NCBI RefSeq assembly: GCF_900070365.1
Contig: NZ_LN850107.1
Coordinates: forward strand, 6,200,001 to 6,264,000
Direction: 5' to 3'
Length of the DNA stretch: 64,000 nucleotides
DNA from: Alloactinosynnema sp. L-07
GTDB lineage: Bacteria; Actinomycetota; Actinomycetes; Mycobacteriales; Pseudonocardiaceae
Shown here: one piece after another, positions 44,844-59,387 of the stretch
How the letters are laid out: each line of letters starts with the position of its first letter
Position numbering within the stretch: the first letter of the stretch is position 1
Position numbers and translations under genes: made by a program
Notes under the pieces: model-generated
The model's input: only the letters and a program-made list of their open reading frames with translations
Database searches by the model: none
What the model was told of the DNA's origin: nothing

Positions 44844-44889
44844 CAGTTACCAACTGAAAAGCGCATGCTTGTATCGACCAACTAATTGG
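44844..44889. promoter_or_regulatory. Likely MarR operator/promoter region
   Basis: CAGTT-ACC-AACTG (44844-44856) is a perfect palindrome, and CCAACTAATTGG (44878-44889) is a near-palindrome. Both contain CAACT and lie in the AT-rich leader 30-75 bp before the marR start, consistent with autorepression. Confidence 0.55.
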
Positions 44890-44917
44890 ATGGTGCAAGC
44901 AACGACAAGGGGTCGTC

Positions 44918-45442
44918 ATGGTCACGCCGGACGTCACGACGGTGGAACTCACCGAACGCGACCTCGATAACGGGCAGCGGCTCGCCAGCGTGCTCTTCGC
45001 CTTCGGCAAGCAGCAGGCGACGGTGTCGGCCCGGATGAGCAAGGCCGGCGTCGACCGCACCGCGATCATCATGCTGAAGACGCTGGTGATGGTGGGGCCG
45101 TGCCGGTCGAGCACGCTCGCCGAGACCATCCACTCCGACCCGTCGACGGTGAGTCGCCAGGTCGCCGCGTTGGTCAAAGAGGGACTCATCGAGCGCCGCG
45201 CCGATCCCGAGGACGGTCGTGCCAGCCTGCTGGCGCCCACCGACGCGGGAGTCGCGCTGCTGCAGGCCAACCGCGCGCGCTTCGCCATGTCGCTGGCCCG
45301 GATGGTCCGGCACTGGGAGCCCGCCGACCTCGACCGGTTCATCGAGCTGTTCGAGCGGTTCCTCGACGACCACGACAACTACCTACCGACTCTGATCAGC
45401 GAATGCGCCAACCCGGTGCGTTCCGAAGGGGGTAATTCATGA
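44918..45442 (+). CDS. MarR family transcriptional regulator
   Basis: A 174-residue wHTH repressor: RSSTLAETIHSDPSTVSRQVAALVKEGLIERRADPEDGRASLLAPTDAG is the classical MarR recognition helix and wing. Its stop overlaps the start of the MFS exporter (ATGA), so it likely controls its own operon in response to the exported compound. Confidence 0.92.
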   Translation: MVTPDVTTVELTERDLDNGQRLASVLFAFGKQQATVSARMSKAGVDRTAIIMLKTLVMVGPCRSSTLAETIHSDPSTVSRQVAALVKEGLIERRADPEDGRASLLAPTDAGVALLQANRARFAMSLARMVRHWEPADLDRFIELFERFLDDHDNYLPTLISECANPVRSEGGNS

Positions 45443-47070
45443 CCGCCCCAGCACCGGAAGAAGCCTCGCCAGGGGTACTGAGCCACCGGCAGATCCTCAC
45501 GGTTCTGTCCGGACTCATGCTCGGCATGCTGCTCGCCGCACTGGACCAGACGATCATGGCTTCGGCGATGAAGACCATCGCCGACCAACTGCACGGCCAG
45601 ACGATCCAGGCGTGGGCGACCACGGCGTACCTGATCACGGCCACCATCTCGACCCCGCTCTACGGCAAGCTGTCCGACATCTTCGGCCGCAAGCCGATGT
45701 ACCTGACGGCGATCTCGTTCTTCCTGCTCGGCTCGGTGCTCGCGGGCATCGCGGGCTCCATGTACGAACTCGCCGCCTACCGCGCGGTGCAGGGTCTCGG
45801 CGCGGGCGGCCTGATGTCGCTGGCGCTGGCGATCATCGCCGACCTGGTCTCGCCTCGGGAGCGCAGCAAGTACCAGAGCTACTTCATGGGCGTCTGGGGA
45901 CTGTCCTCTGTGGCCGGTCCGGTGGTCGGCGGATTCTTCGCCGGGCTCGACGACTTCGCGGGCCTGGAGGGTTGGCGCTGGGTGTTCCTGCTCAACGTGC
46001 CGATCGCGCTCGTGACCCTGGTCGTCGTCACGAAGTACCTGAACGTGCCGCACAAGCCGGTCCCGCAGAAGGTCGACTACTGGGGCGCCATCGCCCTGAC
46101 CGTCGGACTCGTCCCGCTGCTGATCGTGGCCGAACAGGGCCGCGAGTGGGGCTGGGGCTCCGGGCAGGCGGTGGCCATGTACGCCACCGGCGTGGTCGGG
46201 CTCATCTGGTTCGTGTGGAACGAGCGGCGGATGGGCGACGCGGCGCTGCTGCCGCTGCGGCTGTTCCAGAGTCAGGCGTTCTCGCTGCTCAACGTGGTCA
46301 ACTTCATCATGGGTGTCGGCATGTTCGGCATGATGATGTCGCTGCCGCTGTACCTGCAGATCGTCAAGGGCGCCTCGCCGACCGAGTCGGGCCTGATGAC
46401 GCTGCCGCTGACCTTCGGCATCCTGTTCGCCGCGATCGGCAGCGGTCGGATCATCAGCCGGACCGGCCGGTACCGGATCTTCCCGATCATCGGGCTGGGC
46501 CTCACCGCGGTCTCGCTGTTCCTGTTCGCCCAGATCGGCGTCGACACCACGCTGACGTCGAGCATGCTGATCATGCTGCTGGCCGGCGCGGGCCTTGGCC
46601 TGTGCATGCAGCCGCTGATCCTGGCGATCCAGAACGACGTCGAGCCCAAGGACATCGGGGTCGCGACCTCGTCGGCGACGTTCTTCCGCTCCATCGGCGG
46701 CACGGTCGGCACCGCGGTGTTCCTGTCGATCCTGTTCACCGTGGTCGGCGACCGGATCTCCGACGCGTTCGCCTCCGTCCGGACCGACCCTGCCTTCCTC
46801 GCCGCGCTGCGCGAGAACCCGCAGTTCGCTGGTCAGCTGCAGGGCGGCAACGGGATCGACCTGAACAACACGGCGTTCCTCAACGACCTGCACCCGACGC
46901 TGGCCCGGCCGATCCTGACCGGCTTCTCCAGCTCGCTGGACACGGTGTTCCTGGTCGGCGGCTTCGTGGTGCTGGTGGCGTTCGTGCTGATCTGGTTCCT
47001 CAAGGAGGCACCGCTGTCGGACAAGTCCGGTCTGCAGCGGATGGCCGAGGCCGAACCCGCTCTCGCCTGA
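45439..47070 (+). CDS. DHA2-type (EmrB/QacA) 14-helix drug efflux MFS transporter
   Basis: A 543-residue proton-driven exporter. LAALDQTIMASAMKTIADQL is the DHA2 helix-1 motif, GKLSDIFGRKPMYL the loop 2-3 motif A, and the helix-5 region WGLSSVAGPVVGGFF motif C. About 14 helices are counted. Translationally coupled to marR. Substrate unknown; probably an antibiotic or toxic metabolite. Confidence 0.93.
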   Translation: MTAPAPEEASPGVLSHRQILTVLSGLMLGMLLAALDQTIMASAMKTIADQLHGQTIQAWATTAYLITATISTPLYGKLSDIFGRKPMYLTAISFFLLGSVLAGIAGSMYELAAYRAVQGLGAGGLMSLALAIIADLVSPRERSKYQSYFMGVWGLSSVAGPVVGGFFAGLDDFAGLEGWRWVFLLNVPIALVTLVVVTKYLNVPHKPVPQKVDYWGAIALTVGLVPLLIVAEQGREWGWGSGQAVAMYATGVVGLIWFVWNERRMGDAALLPLRLFQSQAFSLLNVVNFIMGVGMFGMMMSLPLYLQIVKGASPTESGLMTLPLTFGILFAAIGSGRIISRTGRYRIFPIIGLGLTAVSLFLFAQIGVDTTLTSSMLIMLLAGAGLGLCMQPLILAIQNDVEPKDIGVATSSATFFRSIGGTVGTAVFLSILFTVVGDRISDAFASVRTDPAFLAALRENPQFAGQLQGGNGIDLNNTAFLNDLHPTLARPILTGFSSSLDTVFLVGGFVVLVAFVLIWFLKEAPLSDKSGLQRMAEAEPALA

Positions 47071-47080
47071 TCGCGCTGTG

Positions 47081-47107
47081 AAAAGGGGCCCCGCGGGGCC
47101 CCTTTTT
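47081..47107. terminator. Terminator after the MFS gene
   Basis: AAAAGGGGCCCC-GC-GGGGCCCCTTTTT: a near-perfect hairpin with a T-run, ideal rho-independent form. It also touches the stop of the convergent minus-strand gene. Confidence 0.92.
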
Positions 47108-47883
47108 CATACGCCCACGGTCAAGGTCGCGGTGTAGCCGCTGGTCACGTCACCGGTCGTGGCGGCGAGTTGGCTGTCGTGGCCGTCGCGGAAGACGTTG
47201 TCGGACTCCAGGGACGTCCGGCCCATGTTGCGCACGCTCTGGCTGTAGCCGTCGGTGGCGTAGACCTTGTCGCAGACGTCCTCTGGCAGGGCGAGCTGCG
47301 AGGTGACGAGCGGGTCGCCCGCCTTGGTGGCCTCGGCGAGGCTGGGGTAGACCTCGAAGTGGATGTGCGGCCACCGGCCCGCGTAGGCGGCCGGGAAGAC
47401 GCTGGTGAAGCGCACCTTGCCCTGGGCGTCGGACTCCTGGACGCCGCGCAGGTAGTTCTCGCCGGTCACGCCCTGGGAGTACATCGAGTACCTGCCGTCG
47501 ATGTCGCATTGCCAGAGGTAGACCGCGACACCGACCGCGGGGACGCAGTTCTCGACGACCGTCAGCTCGATGGTGAGCGGGACGCCATTGGCGGTGGTCG
47601 TCGAGGTGCCGAAGCTGGAGCGGATGTCGGAGCGGACGATGCCGCTCTCGGTGAGCACGTTCGGCCCGTTGGAGCCGTCGCCGGGGTAGGGGCCCGCGGT
47701 CTCCTCCGGGATCGGGTCGGCACAGGCCGCTGAAGTCGCCCCGGTGGCTGTAGTGGTGGGCTGGGGTGATGGTGTCGCGCACCCGGCGATGACGCTGAGG
47801 CCCGCGCCGCCGAGCAGGGCCAGAATGCGCCGCCTGCCGAGGGTGGCCAGGTCGAAGGCGAGTCCGCGGTCGTGGTCGTCCAT
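47107..47883 (-). CDS. Intradiol dioxygenase-like lipoprotein
   Basis: A 258-residue exported protein. The N-terminus GRRRILALLGGAGLSVIAGC combines a twin-arginine-like signal with a lipobox. The catalytic core resembles intradiol dioxygenases: ETAGPYPGDGSN at the start, VYLWQCDIDGRYSMYS (Tyr ligand), NYLRGVQ..DAQG and FPAAYAGRWPHIHFEVYPS (Tyr, His-x-His ligands). Extracellular members of this family bind iron; the aromatic substrate is unknown. ATG 47883 fits the signal peptide. Confidence 0.87.
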   Translation of the reverse strand: MDDHDRGLAFDLATLGRRRILALLGGAGLSVIAGCATPSPQPTTTATGATSAACADPIPEETAGPYPGDGSNGPNVLTESGIVRSDIRSSFGTSTTTANGVPLTIELTVVENCVPAVGVAVYLWQCDIDGRYSMYSQGVTGENYLRGVQESDAQGKVRFTSVFPAAYAGRWPHIHFEVYPSLAEATKAGDPLVTSQLALPEDVCDKVYATDGYSQSVRNMGRTSLESDNVFRDGHDSQLAATTGDVTSGYTATLTVGV

Positions 47884-47938
47884 GGTGTCGATGGTCGGCC
47901 CCGAACCTGGGTGCGCGCTGTGCGAAGCCTGTGACAGA

Positions 47939-47973
47939 CGAAAGCCCCGCACCATCGTGGCGCGGGGCTTTCG
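47939..47973 (-). terminator. Terminator after ppa
   Basis: CGAAAGCCCCGC / GCGGGGCTTTCG perfect 12-bp stem, 12 bases after the ppa stop. Confidence 0.85.
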
Positions 47974-47984
47974 GGTGTCCGGGG

Positions 47985-51405
<3,421 letters not shown>

Positions 51406-51421
51406 GGGTAGCGTTTCGGGT

Positions 51422-52465
51422 GTGAACGCGGCGGCGGATACGGACGTGACCGGGACGGCACCGGTCGACTGGGAGCTGGCGATCGCCACCGCCAAGCGGC
51501 TGATCCGGCCTGGCCCGGTGGTCAGCCGCGACGAGGCCGAACACACCGTGAGCCACCTGCGCGGCATCACCGCCGTGGCCGAGGGACACGTCCGCGACCT
51601 CACCGGCCTCGGTGTCGACCTGCCGCTGCGCGATGGCGACGTGGTCGACCGTGAGGGCTGGGCCGAGGCCGCCATCCACAGCATCGCCGCGCTGACCGAC
51701 GGCGCGCTTCCGCAGCGCTCCGGCAAGGTCGTCGCCGGGGTCATGGCGGGCAGCGCGGGCCTGCAGACCGGGATCGTGTTGGCTTACCTGGGCAGCCGCG
51801 TCCTGGGCCAGTACGACCCGTTCGGCGCCGACGGCGGCAGGCTGCTGCTGGTCGCGCCCAACATCGTCGCCGCGCAGCGCGCCTTGGACGTGCCCGCCGA
51901 CGACTTCCAGATGTGGGTCTGCCTGCACGAGTGCACCCACCGCCTGCAGTTCACCGCGGTCGACTGGCTGCGCGACTACTTCCAGGGCCAGGTCGCCGGG
52001 TTCATCAGGGGCCTCGACGACAGCGCCAACAACGCCGTCTCGCGGCTGCCCGAGGTTCTGCGCGCCGTGCGTTCCCGGCCTGACCCGGTCGGCGTGATGG
52101 AACTGCTCCAGTCGCCCGCGCAGCGCGAGATCTTCGACCGGCTCATCGCCCTGTCCACGCTGCTCGAAGGCCACGCCGACCACGTCATGGACGCCGTCGG
52201 CCCGCTCGTGGTGCCCAGCGTGGAGACCATCCGCGCGCGGTTCACCGAGCGCAGGCGCGGCGGCGGCGTGCTCGACCGGATCCTGCGGACGCTGCTCGGC
52301 GTCGACGCCAAGATGAAGCAGTACGCGGAGGGTGCCCGGTTCACCCGGCACGTGGTCGACGCGGTCGGCATGGACGGGTTCAACCGGGTGTGGACCTCGC
52401 CGGAGACGCTGCCGCTGCGCGCGGAGATCGCCGACCCCGACGCTTGGCTGCGCCGCGTCGCGTGA
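51422..52465 (+). CDS. Zinc-dependent metalloprotease (DUF2342, Rv3626c-like)
   Basis: A 347-residue protein from GTG 51422. The HECTH motif (HExxH) in [13 protein letters not shown] and the following [10 protein letters not shown], together with EGHADHVMD (a third metal ligand region), fit the DUF2342 'zinc-dependent metalloprotease / coenzyme F420 biosynthesis-associated' family. The stop overlaps tilS (GTGA). Substrate unknown. Confidence 0.88.
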   Translation: MNAAADTDVTGTAPVDWELAIATAKRLIRPGPVVSRDEAEHTVSHLRGITAVAEGHVRDLTGLGVDLPLRDGDVVDREGWAEAAIHSIAALTDGALPQRSGKVVAGVMAGSAGLQTGIVLAYLGSRVLGQYDPFGADGGRLLLVAPNIVAAQRALDVPADDFQMWVCLHECTHRLQFTAVDWLRDYFQGQVAGFIRGLDDSANNAVSRLPEVLRAVRSRPDPVGVMELLQSPAQREIFDRLIALSTLLEGHADHVMDAVGPLVVPSVETIRARFTERRRGGGVLDRILRTLLGVDAKMKQYAEGARFTRHVVDAVGMDGFNRVWTSPETLPLRAEIADPDAWLRRVA

Positions 52466-53415
52466 AGCCGCCCATCGCCGTCGCCGAGGTCAGGGTCGCG
52501 GTCCGCCGCCTGCTGACCGAAGCCTGCCCTGTCGACGCCGTCGCCGTCGCCGTGTCCGGCGGCGCCGACTCACTGGCCCTGGCCGCAGCCGCGCAGCACG
52601 TCGGCCCCCGGATGGGCCTGCGGGTCGTCGGCCTGACCGTGGACCACGGCCTCCAGGCGGGCTCGGCGGCGACCGCGGCCCGCACCGCCGACCAACTCGA
52701 AGCCCTTGGCCTGACCACCCGTGTCCTCACCGTCACCGTCGAGGGCCCTGGCGGGCTGGAGGCGGCGGCCCGGCGCGCGCGGTACGCCGCGCTGAGGGAA
52801 GCGGCCGACGGGCTCGTGCTGCTCGGCCACACCCGCGACGATCAGGCCGAGACCGTCCTGCTCGGACTCGGCCGCGGCTCCGGCCCCCGGTCCATCGCCG
52901 GGATGCGCCCGCTCGACCCGCCGTGGGCGCGGCCCCTGCTCGACGTCACCCGCGCCACCACCCGGGCCGCGTGCGCCGCGCTCGGTCTGACCCCGTGGGA
53001 CGACCCGCACAACCTCGACCCCCGCTTCACCAGGGTCCGGCTGCGCCGCGAGGTCCTCCCCCTCATGGAGGAGGTTCTCAACGGCGGCGTCGGGTCCGCG
53101 CTGGCCAGGACCGCGGCGCAGCTGCGGGAGGACTTGGCCGCCCTCGACGCCCTCGCCGCCGACCTGCGCACCGCCGCCGCCGACGGTGCCGACCTGCGCG
53201 TGGCGGACCTCACGTCGGCACCGGCCGCGCTGCGCAGGCGGGTGCTGCGGACCTGGCTCATCCAGGCGGGCGTCGAGGAACTGACCGACGCCCACCTGCG
53301 CGCCGCCGACGACCTCATCGGACAATGGCGAGGTCAAGGCGGAGTCGCCCTGCCGGGCGGCTTGGTAGCGCGCCGCGCGCATGGCAGGCTGATTTTCGAC
53401 AAGCCAGACTCCTGA
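52462..53415 (+). CDS. tilS: tRNA(Ile)-lysidine synthase
   Basis: A 317-residue enzyme that places lysidine at C34 of tRNA-Ile(CAU). The PP-loop [12 protein letters not shown] (residues ~31-42) binds ATP, and [22 protein letters not shown] is the second family motif. It is of the short actinobacterial length. GTG 52462 overlaps the protease stop. Essential in most bacteria; same order as Rv3625c. Confidence 0.94.
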   Translation: MKPPIAVAEVRVAVRRLLTEACPVDAVAVAVSGGADSLALAAAAQHVGPRMGLRVVGLTVDHGLQAGSAATAARTADQLEALGLTTRVLTVTVEGPGGLEAAARRARYAALREAADGLVLLGHTRDDQAETVLLGLGRGSGPRSIAGMRPLDPPWARPLLDVTRATTRAACAALGLTPWDDPHNLDPRFTRVRLRREVLPLMEEVLNGGVGSALARTAAQLREDLAALDALAADLRTAAADGADLRVADLTSAPAALRRRVLRTWLIQAGVEELTDAHLRAADDLIGQWRGQGGVALPGGLVARRAHGRLIFDKPDS

Positions 53416-53426
53416 GAGGGACCACT

Positions 53427-53975
53427 GTGTACGACGGCGACATCGCCTCCGTGTTGATCACCGAACAGCAGATCGGCGAGAAGATCTCGGAGCTGGCCAA
53501 GCAGGTCGCCAACGACTACCCGGAGAACGGCACCGACCTGGTGCTCGTCGGCGTGCTCAAGGGCGCGGTCATGTTCATGACCGACTTCGCCCGCGCGCTG
53601 CAGGTGCCGACGCAGCTGGAGTTCATGGCTGTCAGCTCCTACGGCTCGGCCACCTCGTCCTCCGGCGTGGTGCGCATCCTCAAGGACCTCGACCGCGACA
53701 TCGCGGGCCGCGACGTGGTGATCATCGAGGACATCATCGACTCCGGGCTGACCCTGTCGTGGCTGCTCAAGAACCTTCGCTCGCGCAACCCGAAGTCGCT
53801 GGAGGTGTGCACGCTGCTGCGCAAGCCCGACGCGGTCAAGGTCGACGTGCCGGTCAAGTACGTCGGCTTCGAGATCCCCAACGAGTTCGTCGTCGGCTAC
53901 GGGCTCGACTTCGCCGAGCGCTACCGCGACCTGCCCTACATCGGCACCCTCGACCCGAAGGTCTACACCTCGTAG
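53427..53975 (+). CDS. hpt: Hypoxanthine phosphoribosyltransferase
   Basis: A 182-residue purine-salvage enzyme from GTG 53427. The PRPP motif [14 protein letters not shown] is clear, and the [17 protein letters not shown] and [27 protein letters not shown] segments are typical of HPRT. It converts hypoxanthine and guanine with PRPP to IMP and GMP. Confidence 0.96.
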   Translation: MYDGDIASVLITEQQIGEKISELAKQVANDYPENGTDLVLVGVLKGAVMFMTDFARALQVPTQLEFMAVSSYGSATSSSGVVRILKDLDRDIAGRDVVIIEDIIDSGLTLSWLLKNLRSRNPKSLEVCTLLRKPDAVKVDVPVKYVGFEIPNEFVVGYGLDFAERYRDLPYIGTLDPKVYTS

Positions 53976-54189
53976 ACCTTCGGAAATTCCCGATCCGGAC
54001 ATCCCGGGAACCCTTCCGCGCCGGTCGGCGTTGACAACGAAGGGCACCTCCTCGGCACTTCGTGCGGTTGGGGGTACGCCCCGGGCGGTACTCTGGTGAG
54101 ACCGGAGGCCCCGTCCGGTCGGGTAATGGTCGTCATTGCCCTCACATGCAAGTCAGGGAGGGTGGAGGCCGCCCGGCGGCCGTAAGTTA

Positions 54190-56517
<2,328 letters not shown>

Positions 56518-56557
56518 TGGGATGGTGGCGGGCATCCCGCCCATCTCGGAGGTACCG

Positions 56558-57184
56558 ATGAACGACAACCTGAGCCACGGGGTCGGGACGCCACGCGACG
56601 TCCCGATCCCGGGGTTCGACCAGGACCGCGCCGAGAAGGCCGTCCGCGAACTCCTCCTCGCCTGCGGTGAGGACCCCGACCGCGACGGTCTGGTCGACAC
56701 GCCCGCACGGGTGGCGCGGGCGTATCACGAATTGTTCGCCGGGTTGTATACGAATCCGGAATCGGTCCTGGACAAAACTTTTGACGAAAGTCACGATGAA
56801 CTCGTTCTCGTGACCGATATTCCGATGTTTTCCACCTGTGAACACCATTTAGTGCCATTCCATGGCGTCGCGCACGTGGGCTATATCCCGAATGAACAAG
56901 GGCGGGTCACCGGACTGTCCAAATTGGCCAGGCTGGTCGACCTGTACTCCAAGCGTCCGCAGGTGCAGGAGCGGCTGACGTCGCAGATCGCGGATGCGAT
57001 GATGAAGAAGCTGGAGCCGCGCGGGGTGATCGTGGTCATTGAAGCCGAGCATCTCTGTATGGCTATGCGGGGTATTCGCAAGCCGGGGGCGCGGACGACG
57101 ACCTCGGCGCTGCGGGGGATTCTGAAATCGTCGGCCTCGTCGCGGGCCGAGGCCATCGAGCTGATCAATGGGCGGACCAGGTGA
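56558..57184 (+). CDS. folE: GTP cyclohydrolase I
   Basis: A 208-residue enzyme for the first step of tetrahydrofolate synthesis. [11 protein letters not shown] carries zinc-binding Cys and His residues, and [26 protein letters not shown] and [15 protein letters not shown] are family signatures. ATG 56558 follows CGGAGG. Codon 98 (Leu of CEHHL) is TTA, inside an AT-richer patch (about 56740-56905) unlike its neighbours. The stop overlaps folP (GTGA). Confidence 0.97.
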   Translation: MNDNLSHGVGTPRDVPIPGFDQDRAEKAVRELLLACGEDPDRDGLVDTPARVARAYHELFAGLYTNPESVLDKTFDESHDELVLVTDIPMFSTCEHHLVPFHGVAHVGYIPNEQGRVTGLSKLARLVDLYSKRPQVQERLTSQIADAMMKKLEPRGVIVVIEAEHLCMAMRGIRKPGARTTTSALRGILKSSASSRAEAIELINGRTR

Positions 57185-58014
57185 GCTTGCTGCCATATCC
57201 CGGTCGCTGCGCGGTGATGGGTGTGCTGAATGTGACGCCCGATTCCTTCTCCGATGGTGGGCGGTATCTCGACGTCGACGACGCGGTGGCGCATGGGATC
57301 GCGATGTGGCGGCGTGGGGCGAACCTGGTCGATGTCGGCGGTGAGTCGACGCGGCCGGGGGCGGCGCGGGTGGACGCGGCCACGGAGATCGCGCGGGTCA
57401 TCCCGGTGATCACCCAACTCGCAGCCGAGGGGGTGGTGGTGAGTGTGGACACAACGCGGGCGAAGGTGGCGGAGGCGGCGCTGGCCGCGGGGGCCACGGT
57501 GATCAACGATGTGTCCGGTGGGCTGGCCGACCCGGACATGGGCAAGGTGGCCGCCGCGGCGGAGTGTCCGTGGATCTTGATGCACTGGCGCGGGCACAGC
57601 CGGGAGATGGACACCCTCGCCGACTACCGCGACGTCGTCGCCGAGGTGCACGCCGAGTTGCTGCAGCAGGCCGACAACGCGCTGGAGGCCGGGGTCGACG
57701 GGGACATGATCGTGCTCGACCCAGGGCTCGGCTTCGCCAAGAACGCCGCGCACAACTGGGCGTTGCTGCGCAGGCTCGACCTGTTCGTCGCGGAGGGGTT
57801 CCCCGTGCTGGTCGGCGCTTCCCGCAAGCGGTTCCTGGGCAGCCTGCTGGCCGACGCCGACGGCACCCCGCGTCCGCCGGACGGCCGCGAGGACGCCACC
57901 ACCGCCATCTCGACCATCGCCGCCGTCGCGGGGGCCTGGGGCGTGCGGGTGCACGACGTCGACCGGTCCCTCGACGCGGTCGCCGTGGTCGCGGCGATGA
58001 AGGGAGCCCGGTGA
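57181..58014 (+). CDS. folP: Dihydropteroate synthase
   Basis: A 277-residue TIM-barrel enzyme that joins p-aminobenzoate to the pterin; target of sulfonamides. [18 protein letters not shown] and [11 protein letters not shown] are the two signatures, and GASRKRFLG the C-terminal one. GTG start overlaps the folE stop, and the stop overlaps folB. Confidence 0.96.
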   Translation: MSLLPYPGRCAVMGVLNVTPDSFSDGGRYLDVDDAVAHGIAMWRRGANLVDVGGESTRPGAARVDAATEIARVIPVITQLAAEGVVVSVDTTRAKVAEAALAAGATVINDVSGGLADPDMGKVAAAAECPWILMHWRGHSREMDTLADYRDVVAEVHAELLQQADNALEAGVDGDMIVLDPGLGFAKNAAHNWALLRRLDLFVAEGFPVLVGASRKRFLGSLLADADGTPRPPDGREDATTAISTIAAVAGAWGVRVHDVDRSLDAVAVVAAMKGAR

Positions 58015-58382
58015 CCGACCGGATCACGCTGACCGGCCTGCGAGTGCGCGGCCACCACGGCGTCTTCGAGCACGAGAAGCGCGACGGGCAGGACTTCGTC
58101 GTCGACATCACCCTGTGGATCGACCTGGACAAGGCCGCCGCGACCGACGACCTCCAGCACACCGTCCACTACGGCGAACTCGCCGAACGCGCCGCCGCCG
58201 TCGTCGCCGGGCCGCCGCGCGACCTCATCGAGACCGTGGCCGCCGAGATCGCCGAGGCCGAGATGACTGACGGGCGGGTGCACGCGGTCGAGGTGACCGT
58301 CCACAAGCCGAGCGCGCCGATCCCGCTGACCTTCGCCGACGTCGCGGTCACCGTGCGCCGGTCGCGGCGGAACCGCGCATGA
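58011..58382 (+). CDS. folB: Dihydroneopterin aldolase
   Basis: A 123-residue enzyme from GTG 58011. [24 protein letters not shown] is the family start, with the glutamate that binds pterin, and the [12 protein letters not shown] and [17 protein letters not shown] segments follow. It makes hydroxymethyl-dihydropterin for FolK. Overlaps folK in an ATGA. Confidence 0.95.
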   Translation: MTDRITLTGLRVRGHHGVFEHEKRDGQDFVVDITLWIDLDKAAATDDLQHTVHYGELAERAAAVVAGPPRDLIETVAAEIAEAEMTDGRVHAVEVTVHKPSAPIPLTFADVAVTVRRSRRNRA

Positions 58383-58870
58383 CCAGGGCGGTGCTGTCCA
58401 TCGGGTCCAACCTGGGTGATCGGCTCGCGCACTTGAAGGTGGCCGTCGACGGGTTCGCCGACGTGCTGGTCGCGGTGTCCCCGGTCTACGAGACGGCCGC
58501 GTGGGGTGTCACCGACCAGCCCGACTTCCTCAACGCGGTGCTGATCGTCGAGGACGCGGGCACCGACGAGTGGGGCTGGCTGCGCCGGGGACAGGATCTG
58601 GAGAACAAGGCGGGGCGCGTGCGCACCGAACACTGGGGGCCGCGCACGCTCGACGTGGATGTGGTCACCGTCGACGGCGTCCGCAGCGACGACCCTGACC
58701 TGCTGCTTCCCCATCCGGGCACACCGGATCGGGCGACGGTGCTGGTGCCCTGGCTCGACGTCGAGCCGGACGCGGTGGTGCCCGGCCACGGCCCGGCCAG
58801 AGACTTGCTGTCCATTTTGGACACCGAGGGTGTGCGCAGGCGCGACGATCTGGCACTGGGGGTGCGGTGA
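58379..58870 (+). CDS. folK: 2-amino-4-hydroxy-6-hydroxymethyldihydropteridine diphosphokinase
   Basis: A 163-residue kinase. [32 protein letters not shown] and [11 protein letters not shown] (metal-binding Asp pair) are diagnostic of HPPK. Substrate for FolP is its product. GTGA overlap with the next gene. Confidence 0.95.
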   Translation: MTRAVLSIGSNLGDRLAHLKVAVDGFADVLVAVSPVYETAAWGVTDQPDFLNAVLIVEDAGTDEWGWLRRGQDLENKAGRVRTEHWGPRTLDVDVVTVDGVRSDDPDLLLPHPGTPDRATVLVPWLDVEPDAVVPGHGPARDLLSILDTEGVRRRDDLALGVR

Positions 58871-59337
58871 GGTTCACCAACGCGCGGGACCTGGTTCCGG
58901 CGGGCGCGGTCACCGCCGTCGCGGCGTATCTCGGGATCCGGCTGCTCTATGGCGAACTGCCGCCGCTGCCCACCCTGGCGGGGATCACGTTGCTGGTCCT
59001 GGCCATCGTCGAGGTGGTGTTCGGGTTCGCGCTGCGCGGTCGGATCCGGGCGACGTCCGGCAAGCCGGTGCAGCCGCTGACCGCGGCGCGGGCGGTCGCG
59101 CTGGCGAAGGCGTCGTCGCTGCTCGGCTCGATCATGCTTGGCGCGTGGCTGGCGGTGCTGGCGTACGTTCTGCCGGAGAGCGCGCAGCTCCAAGCGGCCA
59201 AATCGGACCTGCCCAGCGCGATCATCGGCGCGGTCTGCGCCGCCGCGCTGATCGGCGCCGCACTGTGGCTGGAGTACTGCTGCAAAACCCCGACTGACCC
59301 CGACGATCATCGTCGGGACAGGTCGAGAACGAACTAA
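58867..59337 (+). CDS. DUF3180 membrane protein
   Basis: A 156-residue protein with four membrane helices (two pairs), from GTG 58867. TSGKPVQPLTAARAVALAKASSLLGS between the pairs is typical of DUF3180, which follows folK in most actinobacteria (Rv3605c). Function unknown. Confidence 0.88.
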   Translation: MRFTNARDLVPAGAVTAVAAYLGIRLLYGELPPLPTLAGITLLVLAIVEVVFGFALRGRIRATSGKPVQPLTAARAVALAKASSLLGSIMLGAWLAVLAYVLPESAQLQAAKSDLPSAIIGAVCAAALIGAALWLEYCCKTPTDPDDHRRDRSRTN

Positions 59338-59387
59338 ATGACGTCCGTTTGGTCTCGCCGAGGTAACGACCCGGTACGGTGTGGCGC

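Noticed and set aside
52332..53426. Long N-terminal extension of hpt
   Set aside because: It runs through tilS in another frame; HPRT homology begins at GTG 53427.
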